DNA from: Corynebacterium sp.
Lineage (GTDB): Bacteria; Actinomycetota; Actinomycetes; Mycobacteriales; Mycobacteriaceae
DNA length: 42,372 nt
Assembly: GCA_030530985.1 (NCBI GenBank)
Contig: JAUMTX010000005.1
Coordinates: 55,568 to 97,939, forward strand
Reading direction: 5' to 3'
Positions within the stretch are counted from its first letter, which is position 1, and every line of letters begins with the position of its first letter. Position numbers and translations under genes: made by a program. The notes below the pieces were generated by a model that did not search any database, was not told the DNA's origin, and saw only the letters and a program-made list of their open reading frames with translations. Shown one piece after another: positions 15,411 through 21,976 of this stretch.

Positions 15411-15919
15411 GTCTACGCCACCTCCTACTTTCAACATAGTGGCGGTGATCCATGGCGCACACGGACCACCAATGAATACGTATCTTTAGATTATCTGATA
15501 CTCAAAAGAAAGAAAAGACTTTGCCTTAAAATAAGAGGGCGCTAAGGAGGATGTTTTGCATTGCACGAGCGTATGGCATGTATTGTGACATTCCACCGGG
15601 GGTAATTCGGATTACCCCCGTGTGCATCTATGTTCAAAGCTATTGTAATATCGTGGCCAAATAGTAGAGGATGTGCGTGTAGTGCGTATGGTGTGAGCAA
15701 CAGCGGAGGAGGTGTTTTGGCAGTACAGGCAGTGGTCTGTGCTGAATGAGCCGTGCTTTCAATGCTGAAATTTCAAAAGATGTTTATTGTGAACACTTCC
15801 CCGTGAATATGGGGTTAAGTATGAGGCGAACGCTCCTCATGCGCCATACTCCTCATAGTTCCGGGGGCTTACGTGGACTAGTGCTGTATGCGTGAACTAT
15901 GTGATTGGAGTGAAGACCA
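15411..15919. other. Long intergenic control region between nagE and the ABC exporter
   Basis: This stretch of about 510 bases separates two divergent transcription units. It holds the nagE ribosome site (AGGAGG, minus, 15421-15426) and a perfect 24-base stem-loop at 15597-15620. It also holds an ATGAGG/CCTCAT inverted repeat (15821-15840) and a direct repeat CTCCTCAT (15833-15840 and 15849-15856). A/T-rich DNA around 15478-15540 may hold the nagE promoter. No convincing gene was found. The ribosome site of the ABC gene is GGAGTGAAG near 15907. Confidence 0.6.
15597..15620. promoter_or_regulatory. Perfect palindrome, candidate operator or RNA hairpin
   Basis: CGGGGGTAAT (15597-15606), spacer TCGG and ATTACCCCCG (15611-15620) form a perfect 10-bp inverted repeat in the nagE/ABC intergenic region. 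There is no T-run on either side, so it is more likely a protein-binding site or structured leader than a terminator. The regulator is unknown. Confidence 0.5.
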
Positions 15920-16834
15920 ATGGTAAATGGGAGTTTGCCTGCGATTCAAGCCGAGAACCTGACCCAAAGATATAAGGACTTTGAGGCTTTGAAGGGCGTA
16001 TCCTTCGAGCTCAAACAGGGCAGAATTCTAGGCGTGCTTGGTCCCAATGGGGCGGGTAAATCAACCTTGATTAAAATTCTCTGCGGCACCCATGCGCCCT
16101 ATTCGGGGACGGTACGGATCTTTGGTATGGATCCGGTGAAGCCCGCAGCGCGCATTGGGCTTGGGGTAGTGGGGCAGCAAAGCCACCTGCCGGCCGAACT
16201 GACCCCACTGGAATTGGCCGAATTCTTTGCCGCCCACCATGCCGTGACCGGGCGCACCAGAGCGGAGCGAAAAGCCTATAGTTTGGCGCATTTGGAAAAG
16301 TGGAATCTGGCCGAGTTCAAAGATAAGCGTATGAGCTATCTTTCGGGCGGGCAGCGCCACAGGGTGGCAGTAGCCATGGGATTTATTGGGAATCCGGAGT
16401 TGATTCTTCTTGATGAGCCGACCACTGGTCTTGACCCGCAGGCGCGTTCCGTGTTGTGGGGATATATCCGCGGGCAGGTGCAAAACGGCACCTCGGTGCT
16501 TCTGACCTCGCATTATCTCGATGAGGTTGAGCATTTGGCGGATGATTTGCTCCTCATTAGTGAGGGCCGGTCCAAGTCCAATTGCACCAAGGAAGAGTTC
16601 ATATCGGTCTCCACTTCGACCACAGTTTCTTTTCGTACCTCCACCCCTGAGCGGCTGCACAGCATAGGTGGGGTGGAAGACCTCGTGATATCCGGGGATG
16701 AGGTATCCCTGCGTACTCAGGACATTGGGCAGTTTATTAAAACTTTGGGTGCTGCTGATATTTCGGTGCAGGACTTTGTGTCCCGCAGGCCAAGCCTGGA
16801 AGAAGCCATGGAAGTGAGGTTGCGTGATGACTAA
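15920..16834 (+). CDS. ABC transporter ATP-binding protein (ABC-2/DrrA type)
   Basis: The 304-residue ATPase has Walker A G-P-N-G-A-G-K-S-T (41-49), signature L-S-G-G-Q (about 140), Walker B L-I-L-L-D-E-P-T-T-G-L-D-P (about 162) and the H-loop in L-L-T-S-H-Y-L-D-E. A C-terminal extension of about 80 residues is typical of DrrA-like exporters. It overlaps the permease gene by 11 bases. The pair probably exports a small molecule, lipid or drug; the substrate is unknown. No sensor kinase or regulator lies next to it. Confidence 0.92.
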   Translation: MVNGSLPAIQAENLTQRYKDFEALKGVSFELKQGRILGVLGPNGAGKSTLIKILCGTHAPYSGTVRIFGMDPVKPAARIGLGVVGQQSHLPAELTPLELAEFFAAHHAVTGRTRAERKAYSLAHLEKWNLAEFKDKRMSYLSGGQRHRVAVAMGFIGNPELILLDEPTTGLDPQARSVLWGYIRGQVQNGTSVLLTSHYLDEVEHLADDLLLISEGRSKSNCTKEEFISVSTSTTVSFRTSTPERLHSIGGVEDLVISGDEVSLRTQDIGQFIKTLGAADISVQDFVSRRPSLEEAMEVRLRDD

Positions 16835-17603
16835 CCAGATGGCACATCGCATGCCGCCAAATATGGGTGCCGTCATCGGGGCCCATACCCGGATTGCTTT
16901 CAAAGAAATGATCCGCAATTCAGGCTCACTATTCGGTAATTTCTTTATGCCGATCCTCTTCCTGCTGTTCTATGTGGTGCCCTCCGATACTGGGCCGGAA
17001 ACCAAGGAAGCGACCACCGGATTTATTTTGCAGATCGTCTCCTTGGTGGCTTTTTCCTGCACACTCTTCACAGTGGCCATTGTGACAGCCATGGATAAGA
17101 AGGATGGGTACAGTGAGTATTTGCACCCGCTGCCAATCAATAGGTTCCCGCGCCTCATTGCCCATGCCTTGACGGTGATTGCTCAGGTCCTTGTTGGTGG
17201 TGTGGCCATGGTGAGCATTGGTATTGCACTCACCAGCATGGAATTTAGTTGGCATTTGGTGGGCTTGATTCCGGCAGTGCTGTGGACAGTGCTCATGTGG
17301 GCATTGATGGGCGGAATCCTGGGCCTCATCTTCCAAATCCGCACGGTAAGTTCTATCCTGCAGGTGCTGTACTTTATTCTTGCCGTGGCGGGTGGCATGT
17401 ATGTGCCGCCGGATGCGCTCCAAGGATATGCGGATCTCTTTAGCCGCCTGACTCCAAGTCGTGCCTCCCGTGACCTGATTGTTTATAGTGGCTTTGGATA
17501 TTTCGAATGGAGTGCCGCTATTTATATTGGCGTGTGGATTCTTATTCTGCTTGGTGCTTTTGCTGTGGTTGCCGGCAGGATACGCAAGCCGGGCAGAGGG
17601 TAG
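16824..17603 (+). CDS. ABC-2 type transporter permease
   Basis: The 259-residue membrane protein has six predicted hydrophobic segments and the ABC-2 pattern: a first helix after R-N-S-G-S-L-F-G-N-F-F-M-P, and the late P-x-x-x-L-Q-G-Y-A-D-L-F-S-R-L-T-P-S motif preceding the last helix. It partners with the ATPase whose 3' end it overlaps. A start at Met2 (16827) or Met6 (16839) is also possible. Confidence 0.9.
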   Translation: MMTNQMAHRMPPNMGAVIGAHTRIAFKEMIRNSGSLFGNFFMPILFLLFYVVPSDTGPETKEATTGFILQIVSLVAFSCTLFTVAIVTAMDKKDGYSEYLHPLPINRFPRLIAHALTVIAQVLVGGVAMVSIGIALTSMEFSWHLVGLIPAVLWTVLMWALMGGILGLIFQIRTVSSILQVLYFILAVAGGMYVPPDALQGYADLFSRLTPSRASRDLIVYSGFGYFEWSAAIYIGVWILILLGAFAVVAGRIRKPGRG

Positions 17604-17631
17604 ATTCTTTACGGCTTAGGGGAATAAAAAT

Positions 17632-17658
17632 AAGGCCGCGAGTTAGACTCGCGGCCTT
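17632..17658. terminator. Terminator between the convergent ABC permease and rplY genes
   Basis: AAGGCCGCGAG (17632-17642), loop TTAGA and CTCGCGGCCTT (17648-17658) form a perfect 11-bp stem. Read on the minus strand it is followed by ATTTTTATT, so it is strongest for rplY. On the plus strand the tail is short (TTTAG) but may still stop ABC transcription. Confidence 0.88.
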
Positions 17659-17689
17659 TAGTGTACTCAGTGAATGAGCAGAGAGGTTT

Positions 17690-18316
17690 TTACTCCTCGG
17701 AAGCAGCTTCCTCAGCTGGAGCCTCTTCGGACTCTTCGCCTTCAGCAGCATCTTCCTCAGCTGGCTCTTCTTCTGGCTCAACAATGTGGAGAACCAGGGT
17801 GTCAGCCTCAGAAACGAGGGTGGAGCCCTCTGGGAGCTTCAGGTCACCAGCGGTGATCTGGGTGCCGGCCTCGAGGCCCTCAACGTTAACCACGATCTCT
17901 TCTGGGATGGACATAACCTCAGCAGCAAGAGCAACGGTCTCAGCGGTCTGCATAACGATGGTGCCGGAGAATGGCTCACCCTCGTGAACAACAGGAACCT
18001 CAACGTCAACGGTCTCGCCCTTCTTGATGGCAAGAAGGTCAGCGTGGTCGATGTCGAAGGTCAGAACGTTCTGATCAACAGTCTTGATCATGGCGAGCTG
18101 CTTCTCACCCTCGATGTCAACGGAAACAACAGCGTTGACACCGTGGTTACGGAGAATAGCCTGGAACTCGAGACGGTTAACGGTGATGTGGATTGGGTCC
18201 ATGCCGTGGCCGTAGATGACGGTTGGGATCAGGCCGGCACGACGTGCGCGACGAGCAGCACCCTTACCGAACTCATTACGAACAGCAGCCTCAATAGCAA
18301 TAGCGTTGTGAGCCAT
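17690..18316 (-). CDS. rplY: 50S ribosomal protein L25, general stress protein CTC type
   Basis: The 208-residue long form of L25 binds 5S rRNA. The N-terminal L25 domain (about 1-95) has R-N-E-F-G-K-G-A-A-R-R-x-R and an H-I-T-V-N-R-L-E-F segment. A TL5/CTC beta domain follows (about 98-185), then a very acidic tail rich in Glu and Ala that is common in actinobacterial copies. The start is the ATG after a TAAGGATATAC ribosome site. Expression may be controlled by the hairpin and T-run lying about 70 bases upstream of the start. The gene normally sits beside pth. Confidence 0.95.
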   Translation of the reverse strand: MAHNAIAIEAAVRNEFGKGAARRARRAGLIPTVIYGHGMDPIHITVNRLEFQAILRNHGVNAVVSVDIEGEKQLAMIKTVDQNVLTFDIDHADLLAIKKGETVDVEVPVVHEGEPFSGTIVMQTAETVALAAEVMSIPEEIVVNVEGLEAGTQITAGDLKLPEGSTLVSEADTLVLHIVEPEEEPAEEDAAEGEESEEAPAEEAASEE

Positions 18317-18382
18317 GTATATCCTTACGGTAGAAAACTAAGAAAGTACGTACGGGTCCAAGACGAACAGGCAGCAAAACGC

Positions 18383-18425
18383 AAAAACCTGCGTGACTCG
18401 AACCACTCGTCGAGTCTACGCAGGT
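18383..18425 (-). promoter_or_regulatory. Candidate transcription attenuator in the rplY leader
   Basis: On the minus strand, ACCTGCGT-A-GACTCG pairs with CGAGTC-ACGCAGGT (one bulged base, 10-base loop) and is followed at once by TTTTTGCG. This is a good intrinsic terminator. It lies about 10 bases downstream of the predicted rplY transcription start and 67 bases before the ATG, so it would stop most rplY transcripts unless opened. No alternative antiterminator pairing was worked out. Confidence 0.6.
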
Positions 18426-18441
18426 ATATATAAGAATAAGA

Positions 18442-18469
18442 ATTATATAAGTCCTAATCGCGTCGATAA
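18442..18469 (-). promoter_or_regulatory. Candidate rplY promoter
   Basis: On the minus strand, -10 TATAAT (18447-18442) is a consensus match. TTATCG (18469-18464) is a weak -35, spaced by 16 bases. The predicted start is near 18435. It lies between the prs terminator and the rplY leader hairpin. Confidence 0.6.
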
Positions 18470-18512
18470 CGGCATTTCTGCCCTCGCCGAGACTCAATAA
18501 TCCTACCAAAGC

Positions 18513-18549
18513 AAAAAAGAAGGTGCAAGCTCAGTGAGCCGCACCTTCT
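18513..18549 (-). terminator. Intrinsic terminator of prs (glmU-prs operon)
   Basis: On the minus strand, AGAAGGTGC and GCACCTTCT pair around a loop containing a smaller CTCA/TGAG stem and are followed by TTTTTT. It lies 20 bases after the prs stop. Confidence 0.9.
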
Positions 18550-18568
18550 CTTTTGAGGCTTAATCTCC

Positions 18569-19540
18569 CTAGGCTTGACCGAGGAAGAGGTCGGTCACGG
18601 AGCCGTTATTGTGGATGGCGTCGATAGTCTTCGCAATCAGTGGGGCAGTGGAGAGAACAGTGAGGTTATCCCAGTTCTCATGCTCCTGTGGAAGAGTATC
18701 GGTGGTGATAACTTCCTTGGCGCCGCACTGGGAGAGGCGCTCACGGGCAGGGCCGGAGAAGACACCGTGGGTGCAGGCGATGATAACATCCTTGGCGCCG
18801 GCATTACGCAGAACACCAACAGCGGCGGCAATGGTGCCACCGGTGTCAATCATGTCGTCGATAAGCACACAGGTCTTGCCGGTCACGTCACCGACAACAC
18901 GGTTGGCAACAACCTGGTTAGCAACCTCAGTGGAGCGGGTCTTGTGCACAAAGGCCAGTGGGGCATCGCCCAGAATATTGGCCCACTTTTCCGCAACCTT
19001 CACACGACCAGCATCAGGGGAGACCACGCAGATACCATCAAGGTCATAGTGGGTCTTAATATAGTCGGTCAGGATTGGCATGGCGTGCATGTGATCCACA
19101 GGGCCATCGAAGAAACCCTGAATCTGATCGGTGTGCAGATCCACAGAAACCAGACGGTCAGCGCCAGCAGCCTTAAGCAGGTCAGCAACAAGGCGGGCGG
19201 AGATAGGCTCACGGCCACGGGCCTTCTTATCCTGACGGGCATAAGGGTAGAAAGGCAGAATTGCGGTAATGCGATCGGCGGAACCACGCTTCAAAGCGTC
19301 AATCATGATGAGCTGTTCCATCAACCACTGGTTAATTGGCTGGCAGTGGGACTGAAGAACATAGGCATCGGCGCCACGGACAGAATCCTCATAGCGGACG
19401 AAGGTCTCACCATTGGCAAAATCACGGGCGGTGGTTGGCACCAATTCCACACCGAGTTCCTTGGCAACAGCCTCAGCGAGCTTCGGATGGGCGCGGCCCG
19501 AGAAGAGCATCAGCCTATTTGGATCAGAGAGTTTATTCAT
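18569..19540 (-). CDS. prs: Ribose-phosphate pyrophosphokinase
   Basis: The 323-residue class I PRPP synthase makes PRPP from ribose-5-phosphate and ATP for nucleotides, His, Trp and NAD, and in this order also for decaprenyl-phosphoribose. Visible motifs are the N-terminal L-F-S-G-R-A-H-P, the D-L-H-T-D-Q-I-Q-G-F-F metal/ATP region, V-S-P-D-A-G-R-V-K, and the PRPP loop V-L-I-D-D-M-I-D-T-G-G-T (about 225-236). It starts three bases after the glmU stop, a typical glmU-prs operon. Confidence 0.97.
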   Translation of the reverse strand: MNKLSDPNRLMLFSGRAHPKLAEAVAKELGVELVPTTARDFANGETFVRYEDSVRGADAYVLQSHCQPINQWLMEQLIMIDALKRGSADRITAILPFYPYARQDKKARGREPISARLVADLLKAAGADRLVSVDLHTDQIQGFFDGPVDHMHAMPILTDYIKTHYDLDGICVVSPDAGRVKVAEKWANILGDAPLAFVHKTRSTEVANQVVANRVVGDVTGKTCVLIDDMIDTGGTIAAAVGVLRNAGAKDVIIACTHGVFSGPARERLSQCGAKEVITTDTLPQEHENWDNLTVLSTAPLIAKTIDAIHNNGSVTDLFLGQA

Positions 19541-19543
19541 GGG

Positions 19544-21055
19544 TTAGTCTTCCTCATCAGTTGTTGGTGAAATGGCAACACCGTCAGCTATTGCTTTCTG
19601 TGCGGCCAGGTCAGCAGGGGTGCCGGGACGTTTCTTCGCGACCCATCCTTCGATATTTCGCTGCGGGCCACCAGAAATAGCCAAGGCTCCTGGTGGCACA
19701 TCCTCCCGGATAACCGTGCCGGCACCCGAATAGGCACCGTCGCCCACAGTGACAGGGGCGATGAACATGGTGTCGGAGCCAGTTCGCACATGGCTACCCA
19801 CAGTCGTGTGATGCTTATTCACACCGTCATAGTTAACAAAAACGGAGGCAGCACCAATATTCGACTCCTCACCCACGGTGGCGTCACCAATATAGGTAAG
19901 GTGTGGAACCTTGGAGCCGCGCCCAATGGTGGCATTCTTTGATTCGACAAAACCACCAAGCTTCGCCTTCGCGCCCAGCTTCGTGCCGGGGCGGATATAA
20001 GTAAAGGGACCCACTGTTGCGCCAGGGCCAATGGTGGACTCAAAAGCGTGTGTACGAACTACGCTGGCATTTTCCTCAACAGTCATATCTTTGAGGGTTG
20101 AATCCGGACCAATGGTGCACCCGTCAGCAATAACAGTGTGTCCCAAAAGCTGAACACCAGGATTAATGGTCACATCCTGGCCAATCTGCACATCAATATC
20201 AATCCAGGTGGAGGCAGGATCAATAATTGTGGCGCCATTACGCATGGCATTTTCACAGAGCCTGCGGTTAAATTCCTTAGCCAAAGCGGCAAGCTGCACG
20301 CGGTCATTCACACCCGCAACCAGGGCGGAGTCCTCCAGGCGATGGGCGCGGGTGGAGCGATCATGCTGGCGGGCAATACCGATGACGTCGGTAAGATAAA
20401 ATTCGCCCTGGGCATTATTAGTATCAAGCTGGCCAACAGCCACGCGCAGCATCTGTGCATCAAAAGCGTAGACGCCGGAGTTTACTTCCTTGATTTCCTT
20501 AATATCGGCTGGGGCGTCTTTTTCCTCCACAATGCCGGTGACTTCACCATCAGCAGTGCGGGTAATACGGCCATAGCCGGTTGGGTTATCAATGGTGGTG
20601 GTGAGAACAGTCACCGCAGCACGTGGCTTTGTATCATGCTCAGAGAGAAGTGCCTTCAAGGTTTCAGTATTGAGCATTGGCACATCAGAGGTGGTGACCA
20701 GTACAGTGCCGGTGAATTCTGCTGGGATTGCCTCGAGGCCTACACCAACAGCATGGCCGGTGCCTTTTTGTTCTTCCTGCACTGCTGTAATAACAGTATC
20801 AATGCCATAACGGGAAAGTTCAGGGGTGGTTGCCTCAATGGCTGGGATGACCTGTTCGCGCTTATGGCCAACAACAGTGACGAGATACTCTGGGTTGAGG
20901 CCGGCGGCCGCATGAAGAGCGTGGCCAAGCATGGTGCGACCCGCTACAGAATGCAGCATCTTAGGTGTGTGGGACTTCATCCTTGTGCCGGAACCAGCCG
21001 CAAGGATAATAACGGCCAAATCATCGAGCCGAGGGGACTCGACCAGTGCTGACAT
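19544..21055 (-). CDS. glmU: Bifunctional GlmU: GlcNAc-1-P uridylyltransferase and GlcN-1-P acetyltransferase
   Basis: The protein has 503 residues from the chosen start and makes UDP-GlcNAc for peptidoglycan and mycothiol. The N-terminal uridylyltransferase domain carries [11 protein letters not shown]. The C-terminal left-handed beta-helix has hexapeptide repeats, including Y-I-R-P-G-T and [11 protein letters not shown] prefer ATG 21055: AGGAGA lies five bases upstream, while the longer ORF (21079) would place this site inside the gene. It is upstream of prs in one operon. The C-terminus is extended and acidic. Confidence 0.96.
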   Translation of the reverse strand: MSALVESPRLDDLAVIILAAGSGTRMKSHTPKMLHSVAGRTMLGHALHAAAGLNPEYLVTVVGHKREQVIPAIEATTPELSRYGIDTVITAVQEEQKGTGHAVGVGLEAIPAEFTGTVLVTTSDVPMLNTETLKALLSEHDTKPRAAVTVLTTTIDNPTGYGRITRTADGEVTGIVEEKDAPADIKEIKEVNSGVYAFDAQMLRVAVGQLDTNNAQGEFYLTDVIGIARQHDRSTRAHRLEDSALVAGVNDRVQLAALAKEFNRRLCENAMRNGATIIDPASTWIDIDVQIGQDVTINPGVQLLGHTVIADGCTIGPDSTLKDMTVEENASVVRTHAFESTIGPGATVGPFTYIRPGTKLGAKAKLGGFVESKNATIGRGSKVPHLTYIGDATVGEESNIGAASVFVNYDGVNKHHTTVGSHVRTGSDTMFIAPVTVGDGAYSGAGTVIREDVPPGALAISGGPQRNIEGWVAKKRPGTPADLAAQKAIADGVAISPTTDEED

Positions 21056-21114
21056 TGAGTTCTCCTGACTGGGATTCATGGACAGTGGGCGTTTACCGTA
21101 CTGTCATGACGGAG

Positions 21115-21186
21115 CTTCCCCACCAGGACTCGAACCTAGAATGCTGGTACCAAAAACCAGAGTGTTGCCAATTACACCATGGGGAA
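21115..21186 (-). tRNA. tRNA-Gln (anticodon UUG)
   Basis: A 72-base cloverleaf is on the minus strand. The acceptor stem TTCCCCA/TGGGGAA is fully paired, the D-stem is GTGT/ACAC, and the anticodon stem CTGGT/ACCAG has loop TTTTGGT, so the anticodon is UUG. The T-arm is CTAGG-TTCGAGT-CCTGG. The discriminator is G and CCA is not encoded. It lies between glmU and tetR, in its own small unit. Confidence 0.95.
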
Positions 21187-21220
21187 TGGCGTCTTTGCGC
21201 TGAGCGCGCACGCAATGAGA

Positions 21221-21249
21221 ACTATACCGGAAAATCAGGCTTATGTCAC
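21221..21249 (-). promoter_or_regulatory. Promoter of tRNA-Gln
   Basis: On the minus strand, -35 GTGACA (21249-21244), a 17-base spacer and -10 TATAGT (21226-21221) lie about 35 bases upstream of the mature tRNA 5' end. The -35 lies within 25 bases of the tetR start, so a regulator bound at tetR could touch this promoter. Confidence 0.7.
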
Positions 21250-21258
21250 ACTACACGC

Positions 21259-21264
21259 TAAGAT
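21259..21264 (+). promoter_or_regulatory. Candidate -10 of tetR (leaderless)
   Basis: TAAGAT ends seven bases before the ATG at 21272. That predicts a leaderless mRNA and supports this start over the upstream in-frame codon at 21179, which lies inside the tRNA-Gln gene. Confidence 0.5.
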
Positions 21265-21271
21265 GGGTTTT

Positions 21272-21976
21272 ATGGTTAGACAGCGCATGTCGGGTAGTCA
21301 ACGTAGAGAGCAACTTATTACTATTGGCCGTCAGGCTTTTGCCGAAAAGGGTTTTGAAGGCATTAGCGTGGAGGAAATTGCTGCTCGCGCGGGGGTAAGT
21401 AAGCCTGTTATTTATGAGCATTTTGGTGGCAAGGAGGGGCTCTACGCCGTTGTTGTGGACCGTGAAATGCGCCATTTGGAGCAGTTGATTACGGAGTCTT
21501 TGCAGCAGGGGCGCTCTAAGTATCGCATTGAGCGTGCGGTGCTGGCCCTGCTCACCTATGTTGAGGATCACACTGATGGTTTTCAAATTCTTTCCCGCGA
21601 CGTGACCCCGACTGGTGAGCGTTCCTATGCCACCATGCTTGTCGACGCTGTCGAACAAGTCTCCTATATTTTGGCCAAGGCTTTCGTTAATGCAGGTCTT
21701 GACCCTAATACTGCAACTCTGTACGGACAGGCCTTGGTTGGCATGGTCTCCATGACCGCCCAGTGGTGGTTGGAGGCCCGTGAACCAGCCAAGGAAGTTG
21801 TGGCCGCCCATATTGTGAATTTGTGTTGGAATGGCCTGGCTGGAATGGAAAAGGAACCAAGCCTTTTGAGTACAGAGGATAAGGAAGCTGAGAGCAATAG
21901 CTTCCATGCGCACCACCGTGCAGGGCAGAATGAGGACTCCTCTGTGGAGGAAGGGATGAGTGATGGCGCGAACTAA
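21272..21976 (+). CDS. TetR-family transcriptional regulator
   Basis: The 234-residue regulator has an N-terminal TetR helix-turn-helix (about 10-56): R-R-E-Q-L-I-T-I-G-R-Q-A-F-A, G-F-E-G-I-S-V-E-E-I-A-A-R-A-G-V-S-K and I-Y-E-H-F-G-G-K-E. The C-terminal ligand domain is like the mycobacterial Rv1019 type found in the same place, between glmU and mfd. The end overlaps the mfd start, so it is probably co-transcribed with mfd. The ligand is unknown. The start codon is set by the candidate -10 and by the tRNA boundary. Confidence 0.92.
   Translation: MVRQRMSGSQRREQLITIGRQAFAEKGFEGISVEEIAARAGVSKPVIYEHFGGKEGLYAVVVDREMRHLEQLITESLQQGRSKYRIERAVLALLTYVEDHTDGFQILSRDVTPTGERSYATMLVDAVEQVSYILAKAFVNAGLDPNTATLYGQALVGMVSMTAQWWLEAREPAKEVVAAHIVNLCWNGLAGMEKEPSLLSTEDKEAESNSFHAHHRAGQNEDSSVEEGMSDGAN

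Noticed and set aside
15427..15475. Possible GlxR (CRP-type) site upstream of nagE (GTG ... CAC)
   Set aside because: The half-site spacing is wrong for TGTGA-N6-TCACA.
15551..15664. 37-codon ORF directly after AAGGAGG in the nagE/ABC intergenic region
   Set aside because: The ribosome-like site touches the ATG with no spacer, and the frame crosses the palindrome; no sign of selection. Noted only as a possible leader peptide.
18387..18425. tRNA-like GTTCGAGTC sequence in the rplY leader
   Set aside because: No 5-bp T-stem, anticodon arm or acceptor stem can be formed; it is better explained as a terminator hairpin.
21179..21271. Upstream start of tetR
   Set aside because: It lies within the tRNA-Gln gene, and the extra residues do not match TetR N-termini.
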